Assembly (NCBI GenBank): GCA_026413225.1
Contig: CM048552.1
Coordinates: 134,305,053-134,369,052, forward strand
DNA length: 64,000 nt
Source of the DNA: Otis tarda
Taxonomy: Eukaryota > Chordata > Aves > Otidiformes > Otididae
Direction of reading: 5' to 3'
This document shows, in pieces, positions 31,840-46,539 of this stretch. The position numbers were made by a program, and so were the translations under genes. The notes beneath the pieces are model-generated. The model was not told where the DNA came from, ran no database searches, and was given only the letters and a program-made list of their open reading frames with translations. The stretch's first letter is position 1. Each line of letters opens with the position of its first letter.

Positions 31840-31906
31840 AAGAGGGTTGGACTAGCTGACCTTTAAAGGTCCCTTCCAACACAATCTATTCTATGATTCT
31901 ATGATT
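31840..31906 (+). mobile_element. CR1 LINE 3'-end fragment
   Basis: GAGGGTTGGACTAGCTGACC, then a TTTAAAGGTCCCTTCCAA block, then TTCTATGATTCTATGATT, the typical avian CR1 3' terminus in + orientation. Confidence 0.9.
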
Positions 31907-34254
31907 ATTCCAGTAGTTTGAGAATGAAAGCCTTCAGTGCCCACTCTCAGGCGTAATACATTGCACGTCTTTTGTCAACTTTGACTTTGCATCCTGCCAC
32001 CTCTTTCCCCTGGTCTAGTGGAACCATAACAGCCTGTGGCTGTCCAGCCACTCTATGTGCCCTCACCCTAAGCCCAGCTGCCCCCAACACTAACACATCT
32101 TGTCCTCTGAAGTGCAAATGGTATATCAAAGCAGATGCACCAGTTTTGAGTAAGCCCACAAAAATCTGTGAAATTCTTTAAAAAACCTTCCTCTCTTCTA
32201 GTAGAAGTCCTAAGCTATATCAGCTGAGATCTTTCTGTGTTTATTACATGAACTATTTTTCTCAGTTGAATTCCAGGACAGAACTGCAAATGCTTTCATA
32301 GGCACTGTAGGTGAGCTCTCAATGTCTGTCCCTTGCAAAGCTTAAAGATGACCAAAGGAAGGAGTTGCTTCTCTTCTTTCAGGCTTTGCCTGCTTTGATG
32401 TTTCTCAAGATAAGTCCTCGGACTGCAGAGCAAAAGAGAAGCAGGACCCCTAAGGATGGTTGTGCATCATGTAAATGTTCTTGGTGGAAATTGCTCCCCA
32501 GGAGCAGAAGTTTGCAGGCTTGTCTGCTCCCTCATCCCCTACTCTAGAGGCTTTCATTACCTCCCTGGAAGAAGGGATTTTTAAAGTGTTATGACTCTGC
32601 CCATTGTGGCATTAGTTTAAATATCGTCAGGGTTAGTAGCTTGGACACAGCAGAGCAGAAAATGTGCACCTCTTTGAGCTGAGAAATATGGGATCCAATG
32701 AGTAGTGCAATGCCTGCGTAGCTCTGTAAAGGTTTGTTTGTTTTCCCCGTGGAGGTTGTTCTGAGGGGAGAAACGTTTCTTCCGACCTGAGTTTTGGCAG
32801 ACTTCTGCCATGAGACAAGCAATGACATTTCACTAGTTGTAGTAAAATGGAAAGTAGAGTTGAAAGGAGAGTCTGTCTCCACTTAGCTCAACTTCACAGG
32901 TCCAAGAGGCTGATGACACATTTTCAAGATATGAAATGTAGTGGCTTTGTTACAATCTATGCATGCTGGTACCAATTTTCACTGCCCATCCATCTTAAGT
33001 CAGGGGCAATTGGCCTGCTGGAGCCTGAGTACAGGACTGGATTCCAGCAGCCTTTGAGATCCTGTCCCTGCTCCAGCAGCAGCTGCCTCTCTGGTTCGAT
33101 GCTAATCCCTTAATTTCACCATGAAGGTTTCCCTCTCTGGGACATAGGTCTAACGTTTCCCGTACTTCCTTATGATTAATTCAGCACAAGTAAGATAAAT
33201 TGTGCTTCCAGCAGTTCATGAGACTGGGCCTGCAGTGTTACAGCCAGAAATTAATGTAGTTTTCATCCTGTGTTTGCACGTATTGAATGCTATCTCATGG
33301 CAAGAGCTATTGCCCATAAAGTTGTCAGTGACATGAATGACCTTGTATAGCACAGTATATCATAAATCTCTGAGATTTGAACTCTAAATTCTCAAGAGCC
33401 TCTGAAAATCAAATACTATCAAGAAAGAAATGTCTATATTAATTTGGTGTCAGCAGATCTCTCTCAGTCTTATCTTTACAGCTAGCTCCCCTGCTCTGTT
33501 TTTAAGGTGGCAATCAGAATACCATCCTCTATCGAAACAGAGAGACAAGACAGAGCCTCAGCTGTGTGGGTTGTCAGACTTGCATTGCAATCAAGGAACT
33601 AAGGCAATTTATGGGATCTGTTTTGGAATGTGTAATACTGAATTGATTTCCTACTGCGATCATCAATGAAAGCAGTATTTCATTTGCATAGAATTTTAGA
33701 CTGAAAAAATATATCTCTGTTAAGGAAATGCAAAGTCTATTCAGCCTCTCAGAAAGGTTTATGTTAAGAAGCAGCAGAAGCTGCCCTATATTTATTACCA
33801 ATACTAGCTTCCCATCAAAAAATCACCTCGCCTTTGCTTCCTCCTGGAGATATCATTCTTCCCAAAATTCAGTATATCAGAGAGTCTGGAGGGAACAGAG
33901 CCTTAATAAATCAGAATAGAAGTCCTGATGTTAAGAAATTTTATTAGAAACTCTACCGAGACTTTCTTGCTCTTATGTCAAAAGATTGTTACCCATTTAA
34001 TTGTCATTGACTGTGCTTTGTGTTGTAACAATGCATGGAAATATTACTGAGGAAATAGCTGAAGGAATAGCCACATTTTTGCAAATATGCCATCTCATGT
34101 GAGAATAGGGAAAGACTGGGACAATTTTCTAGGAGACAACTGAATCTCATTGGTGATTTTTCAGAATGAGTTTGAAAAACATGTCAGGTGTGGATACAGC
34201 TGCTTTTCCCCAGGCAGGAGAAGGGCTAACTAACCTCACAAAGTCTCTTTCCTT

Positions 34255-34291
34255 CAAAACAGGTGGCATCTTCTATGTCATTCTATGATCA
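34255..34291 (+). mobile_element. Possible decayed CR1 tail
   Basis: TTCTATGTCATTCTATGATC follows sequence weakly resembling the CR1 end (GGGCTAACTAACCTC and CTTTCCTTC). It is strongly diverged and the call is tentative. Confidence 0.35.
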
Positions 34292-35062
34292 TTGATAGAA
34301 ACCAGTTATTTGGGTAAAATATGGTTTTCCTGGGAACACAGCAATTTTTTTTTTTTTGTGCTGCAATGTCCACTGCTATACCACATCCCTATGACTTTAC
34401 CCCCAACATCTGCCAGTACTGTCTGCTTCAGTGAAAAGTGCTGCATATCTCAACAGGACTGATAACACAACGTACTGGCTATGGGAAAAGTTCTTCTGAA
34501 CCACAAACACTTCTGATTCTGAGTACAGACACTGACTTGCAGCATAAAGCACGAGCATGGGCTATGGATGCTTGCTAGCCATAAACTTCCTGGTCCTGAG
34601 TATATTTTGCAGGAGTGGCTTAAATAGGTTATTGCTGTGCAATATAAATCCAAAAAACTTCCTCTTACCATTCTCAATCTGTTGGGACACTTTTGAGTTT
34701 TCTTATCCAGCAGGAGACATGCCACTGTTCTTCACAGTTTGCAGAAATTTGTAAAGACAGTTGTGGTGACACTCTTCTTGCTCTCCCCTTGTTGCCATCT
34801 CAGCACCTTGGCCCAAAACCTGGCTCCACAGGTTTCCTTGTAGCTTGAGAGCGCTTTTTTTTTTCCCAGAGTCTAATCTGCAAACAGTCTAGCTAATGGG
34901 CCACCTCCTCAGGGACACACAACAGTGAAAATAAATGGACCAAGACATTTTGAAAGGGTTTAATGAACAATATTTCTCACGGTAGGTAGGAAAAGTTACA
35001 TTCTAATTTGGCCCCTAAAATTTCTCTGTTTTAATCTCCTGACAAGCCTGTTGGGTTCAAGG

Positions 35063-35634
35063 TGACCTCTCTCTCCTTCAGCACAACTCGACTATTGGCA
35101 TTTAACAACCCTCCATCCTCTCTAGGACTCAACTTTTCATAGCAGATGTGCTAGACCCCAGTTTTCTGTCTGACTGACTGAATCTCCCATTCACAGAGTG
35201 CCTTCAGGTGCTGACATCCCACCTACCTAGGCAGATGCAGGCTCTAAGGGAGGCTGTCCATCCATCCATCCACCTGTGTACTCCCTCTTCTTGTGATGGG
35301 ACGTGCCCATGCCACTTTGGACGGTGGGACTAGGGACTAGTCTTCTCTGGCCTCTGTCTTCCCCCAGGGAACTTGAGGCTGGTCAACATCCACCTCATGG
35401 CATTTAGACTTCTCGCCACCCATGCTAGAAATTAGTGTTGTGTTGCCCCTGTGCAAACCCATGTGAAAGGGGTCAGCATCCTCTCTGTGGAAAAATCTGT
35501 CCTCCACTCACTGTCTGCTCTGCAAGGCAGGAGGCGCAGGGCTGCCCGACACCTTTGTGTCTCAAATCTGACCTCTGTCTTCCACCGTGCAACTCTGCTA
35601 TTGGCATTTAACAGCCCTCCAGTCCTTATTGGAA
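35063..35634. repeat. Pair of similar about 65-base segments, about 507 bases apart
   Basis: 35063-35128 and 35570-35634 both start GACCTCT, share CTATTGGCATTTAACA exactly, and then read (A/G)CCCTCCA. The sequence between the two copies shows no repeat structure. It is probably an old local duplication or two copies of an unrecognised repeat. Confidence 0.55.
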
Positions 35635-38600
35635 TTAAAAACTGGTGGTGTGTCCCAGCAGGGCATTAGGGCAAGTCTGATACTAACAAAAATGAAACAC
35701 ATTCACTGACTTTCAGTTAAAAAATCTAGCTGACCTACATGCTAGGCTGACAGTTCATGATGCCTTTGTGTATGTTTTTTCAGAAATTAACTTTTTTTCA
35801 CACACCAATTGTTCCTCACTGTCATTTTTTGTAATGTTCCACAAGAGTTGTATAATATGTTAGTGTCAAATACAGATTATTCCACACAAATCTTCTGTCT
35901 AATTTTATTTTTATTTCCTGAAAATTCCTTTGTCTTTTAAATTTTGTATGATTTGTAGAAGCTCATGATGCACATTGCAAGCAAACAGAAAACTACGTCA
36001 GGTTTGGAATTGAAAAATCTTCAATAAAAGGTACGAGAAATTGTGGAAAAAAGCAAAATTTGCATATTCAGTTGAGAATAACATCTGGAAGTGGGAAGAG
36101 AGATGAATCAGCAGAGAATGTCATTTTAGCATTTTGTTTAACAAGCCAAAGCAACACATTAGTCAGCCACTCATTGCAACTAATATGTATACTTACTAAC
36201 AATGGATCAAGTTACATATGTGTGAAAGATTTTGAACTTATTTTTTGGTGAATGAAAATTATATATTCAGAACTTTCATTCACAACAATCAGAACAAAAC
36301 TGTTGTAAATGCAAAAACCCACCACACATCAATATAGTAATTTTAGTCATTATGCACCTAATCTGTGATATTATCTTATACACATCTGGGTTACCAGAAT
36401 CACAATCCCTAACTTGGCTTACTGTCATTCAAGCACAAAACTGACACCTAAGAAATACAATTATGTTCCAGCTATGTAAAAAAAATAAAGTGATTTTGAT
36501 ATTTATGGTAATGAGTTATTTAATGCTTTGAGCTACAAGACGTACCAAACTCTGTGGTTACAGCTACCACTACAGCTACTACTACCTAGTACCAAACTAG
36601 GAACACGGGAAGAAATGAGACTCCCAGACCAGACTTTGTGGGGAAGTCTTGTGGTTTGTGTTTAAACCCATGTTTTCTTGAAACAAGCTAATGGACTAAT
36701 ATGCAGGGCTTTCCAGTTTTGACCTTTTCCCCAGACATAGAGATTCAGTGGAAAAGATCTGAAGATGGTGAGAGAAGAAATATCCTACCACTTAATAGCT
36801 TTTCAGGGTTGGAGGCCGAGGCTATTTAATCTGATCTCCATAATGCAAACCACAGGATCTCACCTCGTAATTGCGCTAACCAAGACTGTGCTTTGGGCTA
36901 CGGCGTGTTTTACAAAACATGAAGGTCAAGCAGGCTCCCCTGCCCAGCCAGCTTCCCCAAAAGCCACTCCAACTCTGCTAGCACCCCAGCCCTGGGGAGG
37001 TGGTGGGTTGAGGGTTATTTTCTCCTTTGCATACATCTGTTCTTGCCCAGAGCCAGGAGACGGTGTGCCGTGCCAGAGGGTGGTTCCTGGCCAAAGCCTG
37101 CTGAATTAGCGCCTGTGATTCTGGTAATCCAAACTTGCAGAAAATAAGATGAAAAATAAGATCAGTAAGACCAAAAATTGCTATATTGACTATGTGATGG
37201 GTTTTTTAGCATTGGATAGATGAATTTTGCAGCATCCTAGCGTATGTTTAGCTGTATGTTACTGTAGGCTTGCTAGCATTATGTTTTTGTGGTGTTCGTT
37301 TTCTGCCAGGTCTCCCTGCTGACTGTAGAGGTTAACATGCCGTAACAGTGTAGAAATTAGACAAGATGGAAATCGGGGGAGATTTAGAGATTTCCAGAGA
37401 AAACTTGTTCTAACATTTATTTTCTGTCCTAGGAGTGTTTCTGAGTAAAACGTGCTTCTTCTTTTTTTTTTTTTTCCTTAGGAAAAGGAGAATTAAAAAC
37501 TCCACAGGCCTTAATCATTTAATGATGCCCATGTTGTGCTCCACTGACTTTACATGTTAATCCCAAGTTGTTTGTTGTTTTTTTTTTCCTGGGCTGATGA
37601 GGAACATATATTATGCTTTCTGTTTTGAGAAGGCAGATGTATGAACTTACTGAATCCTGGAGAAAGTTAATTTAGAGATAGGATGTTAACAATCTTTGTC
37701 ACTGCACTTTTCTCGCAGTAGATTCTGACTAAATACCAATTTTACACTAGTCACAATGAACAAATGGTTATAGGTAGTGAAAATGGCCCTGTGTTTCTTT
37801 GAAGGTTGGTGTTGCAATCCCCATGAGGGTGATAGGGTTTTTTAACAGTGGAAACAAGGCATATTTTTTCACATTTTTATACATTAACAAAAAAAAAAAA
37901 AGTATACCAACTAGTTGTGGCAACTGGGAGAGAAGTATTAAATGAAGAATACTAATAGTGGCTACTGGCTACTATTATACTGGAATACTCATAGTAACAC
38001 TGGCTGAGCACAAGGAATGTGTCAGGGGCACATCACATTCAGTGGCTAAAAGGTTCATCATTTTATTACGTTTTCAGATATTAAATCAGAGTATAGCTAT
38101 CCCCAAATATGTTGCAAAGAATATGTCCACTTTTCAGATGGACCTTTATGAATTGCTCCCTGCTTAAAGATCATTCTAAAACTCTGTGTAAACACTTCTG
38201 CTCCCTTTTCATGCTGTCTCCATCACAATGTAAGCTGGAATTTTTTTAAGGACACTGGCCCAGAGGCACATCCTTTGCTTATTTATTTGTATCTCATTAT
38301 CCTGCAGAGAGATGCTTGCTTTCAGCAGTTTCAGAAGGTGAGCTCCTGCTGCTGGTAGCCTGGGATGTGTACAAAGATACCCTGGCTTTGTTCCAGGAGC
38401 TTTGTGCCTTTCATCACTGAACACCTGTCAGAGACCACTCATCCCCAAATACCCAGAATGGCTCCTAATTAATGAGCGAGACAATTTTGGTTTGCTACTT
38501 GTGCTATCACTGCCACTACAGATTTGCAGCAAGGCATATATATGAAACGTGGCATCCTGAGCAACTACAGTGACTAAGGAACGGATTTTTTGGGCCGAGG

Positions 38601-41600
38601 TTTTCCAAGACTTCAGTGAAAAGTTTCCTCTAAAACAATGCCAACAAGTGGCGCCAGCTTGGTTCCGCAAGCAGGTTCCCACAAGCTGTTGGTGTAGGTA
38701 GGGCAAGAAATTTCTCCCTGAGCTTGGCATCACTTTTTGCTAGAACTGCTTTCTGTTCTGACCTCAAAGTGCTCCCCTCCCACCCACTGCAGGGAGCCAT
38801 GGTAGCAAGGCACCATAGCTGCTCTACCTGTCCATGGGGAAGGCAGCTCGTTGAACATTTATTAGTCTTTGAGCTGAAATGACTCATTCTGTGTGAAAAA
38901 TTTCCCTGTCTAAATTGATGAGAAATACCTAGGCTTTTCATGCTTCCAGCCTTTTGGGAAGGAATATGTTTTTGCCACTGACCATGAAATCACTTGTTAG
39001 CAATTTTTTTTTTTTTTTTTTGTGTCTTAGGCATAGCAACTAAAAAGTCTCATCCTTGTGAGATTTTAACAGATAATTCTCTTTGCGAGTATAAATCTCT
39101 AGCAAGCTTAGTTGTCAGAAGAAACAGTAAGCTGAGTGAGGAGGTTGCTCCAGATCTTCAGATGCCTACCCCAACAGCGTTATGAAGAGAGGTGGTGAGA
39201 AAATAATATCTGGGTGCAAGTTGCTCCCCTTTTTGACATGGAGAATGATTTAGAGAACTCTTTTTTTTTTCTGGTCTGCAGCTGCAGGTAACTTCCAGGT
39301 CTGCTCTGAAGAGAGTGGCTGCATGGAGAACTGGCTCCTCCAAGCAGTCTGAGGGGATACTCAGGCCGGGAGGATGCAGGAGCGTGTGGGTCTGACCCCC
39401 AATGCCTCCCTGCACCCCTGCCAGGGCAAGAGCTGGGTGCAAACCTTTGCCTTCCCACCACCAGCCAAATGGCAGTCAACATCCCAGGGATACTCTGCCA
39501 TTCCTGGTCTCAGAGACAGGGGATGATCCTAGGACCTGGTATGGAGTGGCCTACACGGCAGGTGAGGTGCAGCCTCAGAAGAGGTCAGCTGGAGGCTGCT
39601 GTGCACCAGGGATGTCCTCACAGCTGGAGGAAGAGGAGGGCCAATTGCACAGTGGTCTTTATGCTTCAGCTTCAGGTAAGCCTTGCACTCTGTACAGCAG
39701 TTTCCAGAGGCACTTTTCTTTCTGCCACAACATCAGATATTCAGATAAGTGGCGACCAGGACAAGCCTGTATACTTGTCACTGTACTAAGATCATAATCC
39801 TTTAGGAAGGGAAACTCTTATTTCTATAGTATCAGCATTATGAATCAGCATCCGTTGGCTGTTTCAGAGGATTTCCAGCCTCATGCAAAACAAAAGGCAA
39901 GCTGTGCTTGGGAACAGCAAAGGAAACATCTACCAAGGCACAGTACTGCTGTAGATGGCTGCTTATTGCAGCCCCAAATTTGCATTTTCAAGACAGAAAA
40001 TATGGATAGCTCCTGGTGTGAGCAGCTAATTTGTCTGATACGAGGTGTATGGATTTCTTAGGACTGAAGATAACGTTGGGAACAATTTGGATCCTATGGG
40101 CTTGACTTAAGCTATTCTACAAGCCCTGTTCTCCACAGCACTGCATGCCATCTTCCAGGAGTGGGGCAGGGAGACAAGAAGTATATTGTTCAGGAGAGCC
40201 TAGTAATTTCACTCACCTTAATAACTGGCTAACAATCTTTGCCAAAAGAAAATCAGAGCACCTGCTATGCCGGTGAGATGCTGGAGGGAACAGAACCAGA
40301 TGCAAGGTCTGGGGACATTTTCTCTCTCTGCCCTTATTGCCCAAGTGATTGAGCTGGCAGTGTAGCTTTCTGCAGGCCACTTTTGGAAGCTAACAGAAGC
40401 CTCAGTTCAGGACAAGTGCTTAAGGGCTCGCGAGCTAGTTTTTATGCAAGGCCACAAATTGCATGTTGCAGTAGTGACAAGGTGCTGGTAACTTTCCCCA
40501 TGGGAAAGTCCTGGGAGGCCATGGCTGTGAGAACAGCTGGAGCATGCTGGCTGTTCCCATCCCAGGCAAGAAGTGTGGAAAGATACATCACGTGAGCGAA
40601 ATTTCTAGAGGTAAGCTCCAACAAGGTCTGGAAAGCAGTCCATGAGTGTGGGTGGAAGAGCTTACTGCAATGCAATTTGCTAGATGAGCAGTGAACATCC
40701 AACCCCAGTAAAACTGGGGCAGAGAAGCACCAGAGCAGAGGAGCCCCTTAATTAGACGCTTCCATCCCACAAGCCATTTATCACCCTCCCATCTGCCTTT
40801 CTGATGCTCTTCATGTTACTGCTGTTGCCTCCTGGTACTGATAGGCAGTGGGAAGAGAGAGCAACTAGGGGAAGACATGGGAAGTTGCTTGGTTTGGTAA
40901 AACTCACCAGGGGTCTTTGGGCTTGGGATGATGATGTGTGTTGGCAGCCTGCATACTGGGGAACGTGCTCTGAATGGGACCTGCCACCATGAGCACTCCT
41001 TAGTAGGGCTAACTCCCTGACCTCTGTGGCACTGAGCTTGCTTGTAATACATTTGGGCTTTCTCCACACTGGTCTGATCACTGAGATTGATGGAAGAGTA
41101 TCATAACTTTTTTTTTTCTTTTAAATTGAAATTGTTTTGGTTTTTTTTTTTCTGACAAAACTAATGGTTTTTGTGGAAATTATTTTGCTTTCTTCAGAAA
41201 TGTCTATTTTACACTGGAAAGTTTGGGAACCAAAAAGATTTGCCAGCAAGCCAAAGAATTCGCACTGTTTTTCAAAACTAATAATGAGAAGTTAGAAAAG
41301 AGGAAGAGAGAAAAATTGAAATCTCTATCCCTGGATTTGGGTTTCACTTAAATTCAGTACTGGACAAGACAACCTTACAGTTAGACAAATTCTAGGAGAC
41401 TGTGGTAAAAAATTACCACAGCTCTCAAATACTAGGTTAAGGGTCTTGCTGTCATTACACCTACCATCTTCTTACTGGTGTATATGTGTCACATGAGATC
41501 ATTTCACCACAGTCGTAACATGGCAGTGTTGACAAACCATGATTGCAATCCATGAGACAGGACAGAAACATCATAAGAAAGACCTGAAATCACATTAATT

Positions 41601-44600
41601 TGAAAAAAAAAAATAAATCAGGGTTTGAATTATTATTTTTGCATGGATTGTAGTGTGCAAGTTTTAAAGCCAGTTCAGAAGGCAATGTCAAGATTTATTT
41701 TGTAGCATATGATGACACTTACGCAGATGTTCACTGAGAGACATTTGGCATCAGATGGTGAAAAATGGACTGTTGCTTCTCTTCTCTTCACCAGGAGGAT
41801 GCTCCTAATCCACTCTTTGCCACAAAGAAAGTACAAGAAACTTGTGTGCAAGCTCTCATGCTAAATTTGTCCTTCTCCCTGGGAAATGTTGGCGTTTCTG
41901 TACACCTGCAATGAGCTAAAGCACAGATCCAGGTGCTGCTGACACCAAGATGTGTTTGCTACTTCCTTCGGTGTTTGTTGGCTTTGATTTAGAGACTCTC
42001 TTGTTAAGAAAACCTGCCAACATGCATAAGGGAACAGCATTTACTTGCAGAAGTCTGTCTGGTCCCCAACCAGGCTGACGGGATGTGTGCAAAGAAAAGT
42101 TTATGCAAGAGTGAGAGGAAGGGAAAATAAAAACATTACAGGCTCTGAACAACAGTAAGAGAAGGAAAGCTTCTGGAGGAGAGACTTGATGTGAGGAACG
42201 GAAATTAGGGATACAAGAACTGGACAATATCATGAGTTTCCCCAAGGGAGAACTTCACTCTGTGTCTGCTCAAAGATTTCACAGCAGCTTTGCAAAGAAA
42301 ACCCAGGCGCCTCTGGAAATGACACTGGTGATTTATTACTCCTGCGGACAAGCTCTGTCAGATTTAACTGCTGTGATTTAAAACGTGGCTGTCTCAGACG
42401 CTTGCCTTGCTCGTCAGCTGGAAATTTCTGCCTAAGGGGAGAATGGGACATGTGCTAGTGTCTCAGGGCTCAAGTTTACAGGCTGGAGAAGAAAACTGTT
42501 TTTATGGGGTTTAGAGCTAACACAATGGACTATGTACTAAGTCACAGCATCAGTTTGTGGCCAGTGCTGTCATCCCTGGTGAGGGTGTGGGTAACCTCTA
42601 TTGAAAGTGGGGAACAGAGCAGGGGTCAACAGCTTAGACCAATGCAGTTAAATCTGACAGAGCTGTCTGTCAAAATCCTCCCCTCTGAGGTGTCGGTGCC
42701 CCAAAGACAAGTTTTTGTGATTGAGGCATTGGACAACGCTGACCTTCTGCTGGAGTGAAGAGGTTTCACCCTCAGCTGTTGCATCCAGATGCTGTGTGGT
42801 ACACAGTGCATAACAGGAGCTGATGGGTGGTCCGGGTTGGGTCACTCGGCTGTGAATGTAGCCATCTTTTTAAGGTGGGTTTCAGCTGATTAAATGTACA
42901 CACCTACATCTCCATTCATCATTTAGGGATCCATTTTAGAGTCAGTGGAGGCTGACTGTACAAGCCCAATTCATGTCCTCTCAGAGTAGACATCTAAAAT
43001 AGGTCAGATGAATCATGGTCTTAAAATGCCTATTTCTCTTCACTAGCTGTAAAGGAAAGCTGGGATTTCTAGCTCTGATTATGAAGTTAAATTGAACAAA
43101 TCCCATGTTTTGTGTCCAATTTTTCAAAAATTTTATGTAATTCTGTGGTTTGCTTCCTCAGAAACCAATGCTGAATTTGCACGCCAAAGCAGATTTACAA
43201 GCAGTGCGTTTTCACTGTTTGTAGCAATATTTGTGCTAATAATAGTAATAAGTGTTATACTTGTCCAAAATAGTAAATAATGATGAAATATTTTCTGCAA
43301 TGAATAATTGATGGGCACAATTTAAAAACTGATTAGCAAGTGGGAGAAAAAATATCAAGACAGCAGAACATTTCACTGAATTGTTTATAAAAATGTAAAT
43401 TTTTGAAGGAGGAAAAAATGTGATTCTGTTTATAAGATATGCTGTAAACAGAAAAAGTAATATTGAGTGTCACAGGTTCAACTTTACTGTGTACCTTTAT
43501 CCACCAAGGATGGTTGCTTTTGAATAATGATGAAGTGATTTCTGTAGCTGGCTCTGTTTATGTAGAACTTAGGGTTGTAGGTGCTATTTAAATGGAAAAT
43601 AGTATTGTAATGACTAAAAGCTCTGGTGTGTCTCTGTGTTGTGTAAACTGTTTCTGATCTGTATTTGAAGTTGTGTGCTGTTTATCTTGAGATCCAAGTC
43701 AATGTTAAAACATGTTCCCTTGTTGCTGGAAAATATTCTGCTTGCTTCCAAAAAAGATTTGCAACTAAGGAGGTTAAATGAATCAAAGCTTTCTTACGTA
43801 CTCCTGGCACCCAGCGAGACTGTATAGACTCTATAGAAATCTCCTGACTCTGGGATGTTTTATTTGAGGAGTTTCATTTGGCTTGATATTGCCATTTATA
43901 TCAAAATTATGCTTAAGAAGCAAGTGACTCTAGATGGTAAAATAATAGTATTTGCCACACCAGGCCAAAGCCAGCACACTGTCTCTGTAGGTATGTCTGA
44001 GCTACTAGGTGAAGCCAGAGCCCAAGAGACAACTAATGTCCATCAAACTCTTGACCTATGTGTTTTCTAGCTACTCTCTGCTGCAATCTGCCTGCATATC
44101 AGGATAAGGGTGTCTGTGGTATAACTCAGAGTAGCATGATTCTTGATCAGCAGAGAAGGTGACTACACTCTCAGCTCTGAGCATGCCCTACACTTGCAAA
44201 TGATGTGAAAGAGAGCTTGGGCTCACACTAAAGCAATATTTCAGGGCTTGAACCTTCCCTCTGAAGCTCCCTAGAGCTCACTGCTCCAGGGACTCATGCT
44301 TCATTGCCAATGTATGTATAACCAATAAGGCTTTGGGAGATAATGGTACGTGTCTTATACTAGAGGTTCTAGGAACCTCACACACTGATTTCCTGGCTGC
44401 CCATACTATTGTGGGCAAAAATCACAGCAAAGAGAAAGGAATGCAATTGTGAAACTAGGAAGAAAAGTGATGTTTCTTTCTTTTTCACTCTGTTCTCGCT
44501 GTCACTAATTTAGCCTTTTTACTCACTGTGCCGCTACTACAAACTTAGCAGAATCTAGAACTAGACTCCTTACAGCTGTAAAAAGTACCAACCTCATTAA

Positions 44601-45516
44601 TGCATGTGACACAGAACGTAGATGAAATCTGGCCTAACAGCAAATAATTCTTTGTGGAGAAGGTGTGCATGTGCTGGAGAGAGGCTGTGGTGAACAGCAC
44701 AGGACAAATGCAAAGGGTGGGGAAATCCAGGAACCTGCTTTTTCACAAATTGCAAGAAAAATATTTATGGACCTATGATTTGAAAATAAGGTCCCATTCA
44801 TCATGGATGAGGACTACAAAAGCATTTCCAGAAGTGACAAATCCTGGGAAAAAATTGTCTTTCCATTCCTTACTTTACATGTTAATCACCAAATCCAATA
44901 TTTATGCCACTTTCTCCATTTACACATTTTTTTTCCCCACAGCTTTTTAAATGCGGAAATTTCAATGGCTAAGACACAAATGTAATTTCCAGTCAGACCA
45001 AAGTGTCGGCTCTCATCCAGCATGCCGGGCCAAAGCCAGGAGCCAGGAGGCACTGAGCAGGGAGAACCCTGCCAGGGGTTGGCCCTGTCCTCATCCATAT
45101 TTCATCAGCAGTTGTGCATCAGCATGTGGCCAGGTTGCCTTCACAGATTACCCGCTGGCAGGGTTTGTGGATGACGTTCTGCTGCTGCTTGTATCTTTTA
45201 ATATAACTGACTATTTTTAAAGGTATGGATAAACAAACCCTAAATATGATTCCAGATCTCTTGCATGTGTTGTAGGTAGGAATAGAAATGAAACTAAAGT
45301 GTTTAGGCTTAGCTGAGTTAGCATCAGAATTAGCCCAGGATTAGCAACATTGTATCTCCAAATGCACAAATGCAAATTCTACTGTAGTAGACAAATTGGA
45401 AAAAAACCTCAAAACCTTAATTTTTATTTACATGGTTTAGACTTTTGCATGGAAGTTTTGCCTACCTGTACTTGTACACAAGTAGGCAAATATTCAGTAA
45501 CAGAAAAAGGATAAAA

Positions 45517-45895
45517 TCATAGAATCATAGAACAGTTTGGGTTCGAAGGGACCTTTAAAGGCCATCTAGTCCAACCCCCCTACAAGGAGCAGGGACATCT
45601 CCAACCAGATCAGGTTGCTCGGAGCCCTGTCCAACCTGGCCTTGAATGTTTCCAAGGATGGGGCATCTACCACCTCTCTCGGCAACCTGTGCCAGTGTTC
45701 CACCACCCTCAGTGTAAAAAATTTTTTCCTTATGTCCAGTCTGAATCTACCTCCCTTTATTTTAAACCCATTACCCCTCGTCCTATCACAACAGGCCCTG
45801 CTAAAGAGTTCCTCCTCGTCTTTCCTCTAAGTCCCCTTTAGGTACTGGAAGGCCGCTATAAGGTCTCCCCAGAGCCTCCTCTTCTCCAGGCTGAT
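45517..45895 (-). mobile_element. CR1 LINE fragment (antisense)
   Basis: The segment begins TCATAGAATCATAGAACAG, the reverse complement of the CR1 tail. It continues through GGGACCTTTAAAGGCC, CCAACCTGGCCTTGAATG and TCCAGTCTGAATCTACCTCC to CTCTTCTCCAGGCTGAT. At about 380 bases it is the longest CR1 copy in the window. Confidence 0.93.
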
Positions 45896-46539
45896 TTTAC
45901 GTTTGTAAATTATACTAATTTGGAAAAGAAATAAGTGCAAATGGAGATGGTCCATGTGCAAAAAGATCCAGAGAAATGAGACAGAGGTCCTCTTGAAAAA
46001 AGATTGCCATTTGTTTGCTGGTACTGGTTTGCAGTTTGTTTTTGACTGAGAAATTGCTTAAAAATAAAAGGCCACTGCTCAGATATGAAACCCCTAGTGT
46101 GACTGTGACTCAGTGAAATCGATTGAACCAGGGGGGAAGGAAACGAGCCCGCACAACGCTGCAATTTCCATGCCACGGAGACAGCAGTGGGCCTCCAGCG
46201 GGAAGTGCAGCTCCCCGGACATGTGGTTTCAATATCTGTAGGGTACGCGGCGACCACTGCTGCGCAGCAGGCGTTCGGCTCTCCATTTCTTGCATGCCGT
46301 CATGGGCTTGGAAGATAAGAGGGGTGGTTTTACACAGCGTACAGTGTCCAGGGAGGCACGTGGCAAAGTTGTCTGCAAACAGCTTTCTCAGGAGTGGCGC
46401 AGATCCGCGTGCTTCTGTATCTATGCAGGTTTTCTTTGCAAATCCCCTGCAGGCAGACTTTGCTCAGCTAGTTGAACTGGCTCTTTCTGTCTTGTTTTTT
46501 TGGCAAACTAAGAATTTCCTTCCTGATAAAAAAACGGAC

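Noticed and set aside
39158-39797. Overlapping 90-130 codon open frames on both strands
   Set aside because: There is no splice context, family resemblance or codon pattern. They overlap each other in several frames.
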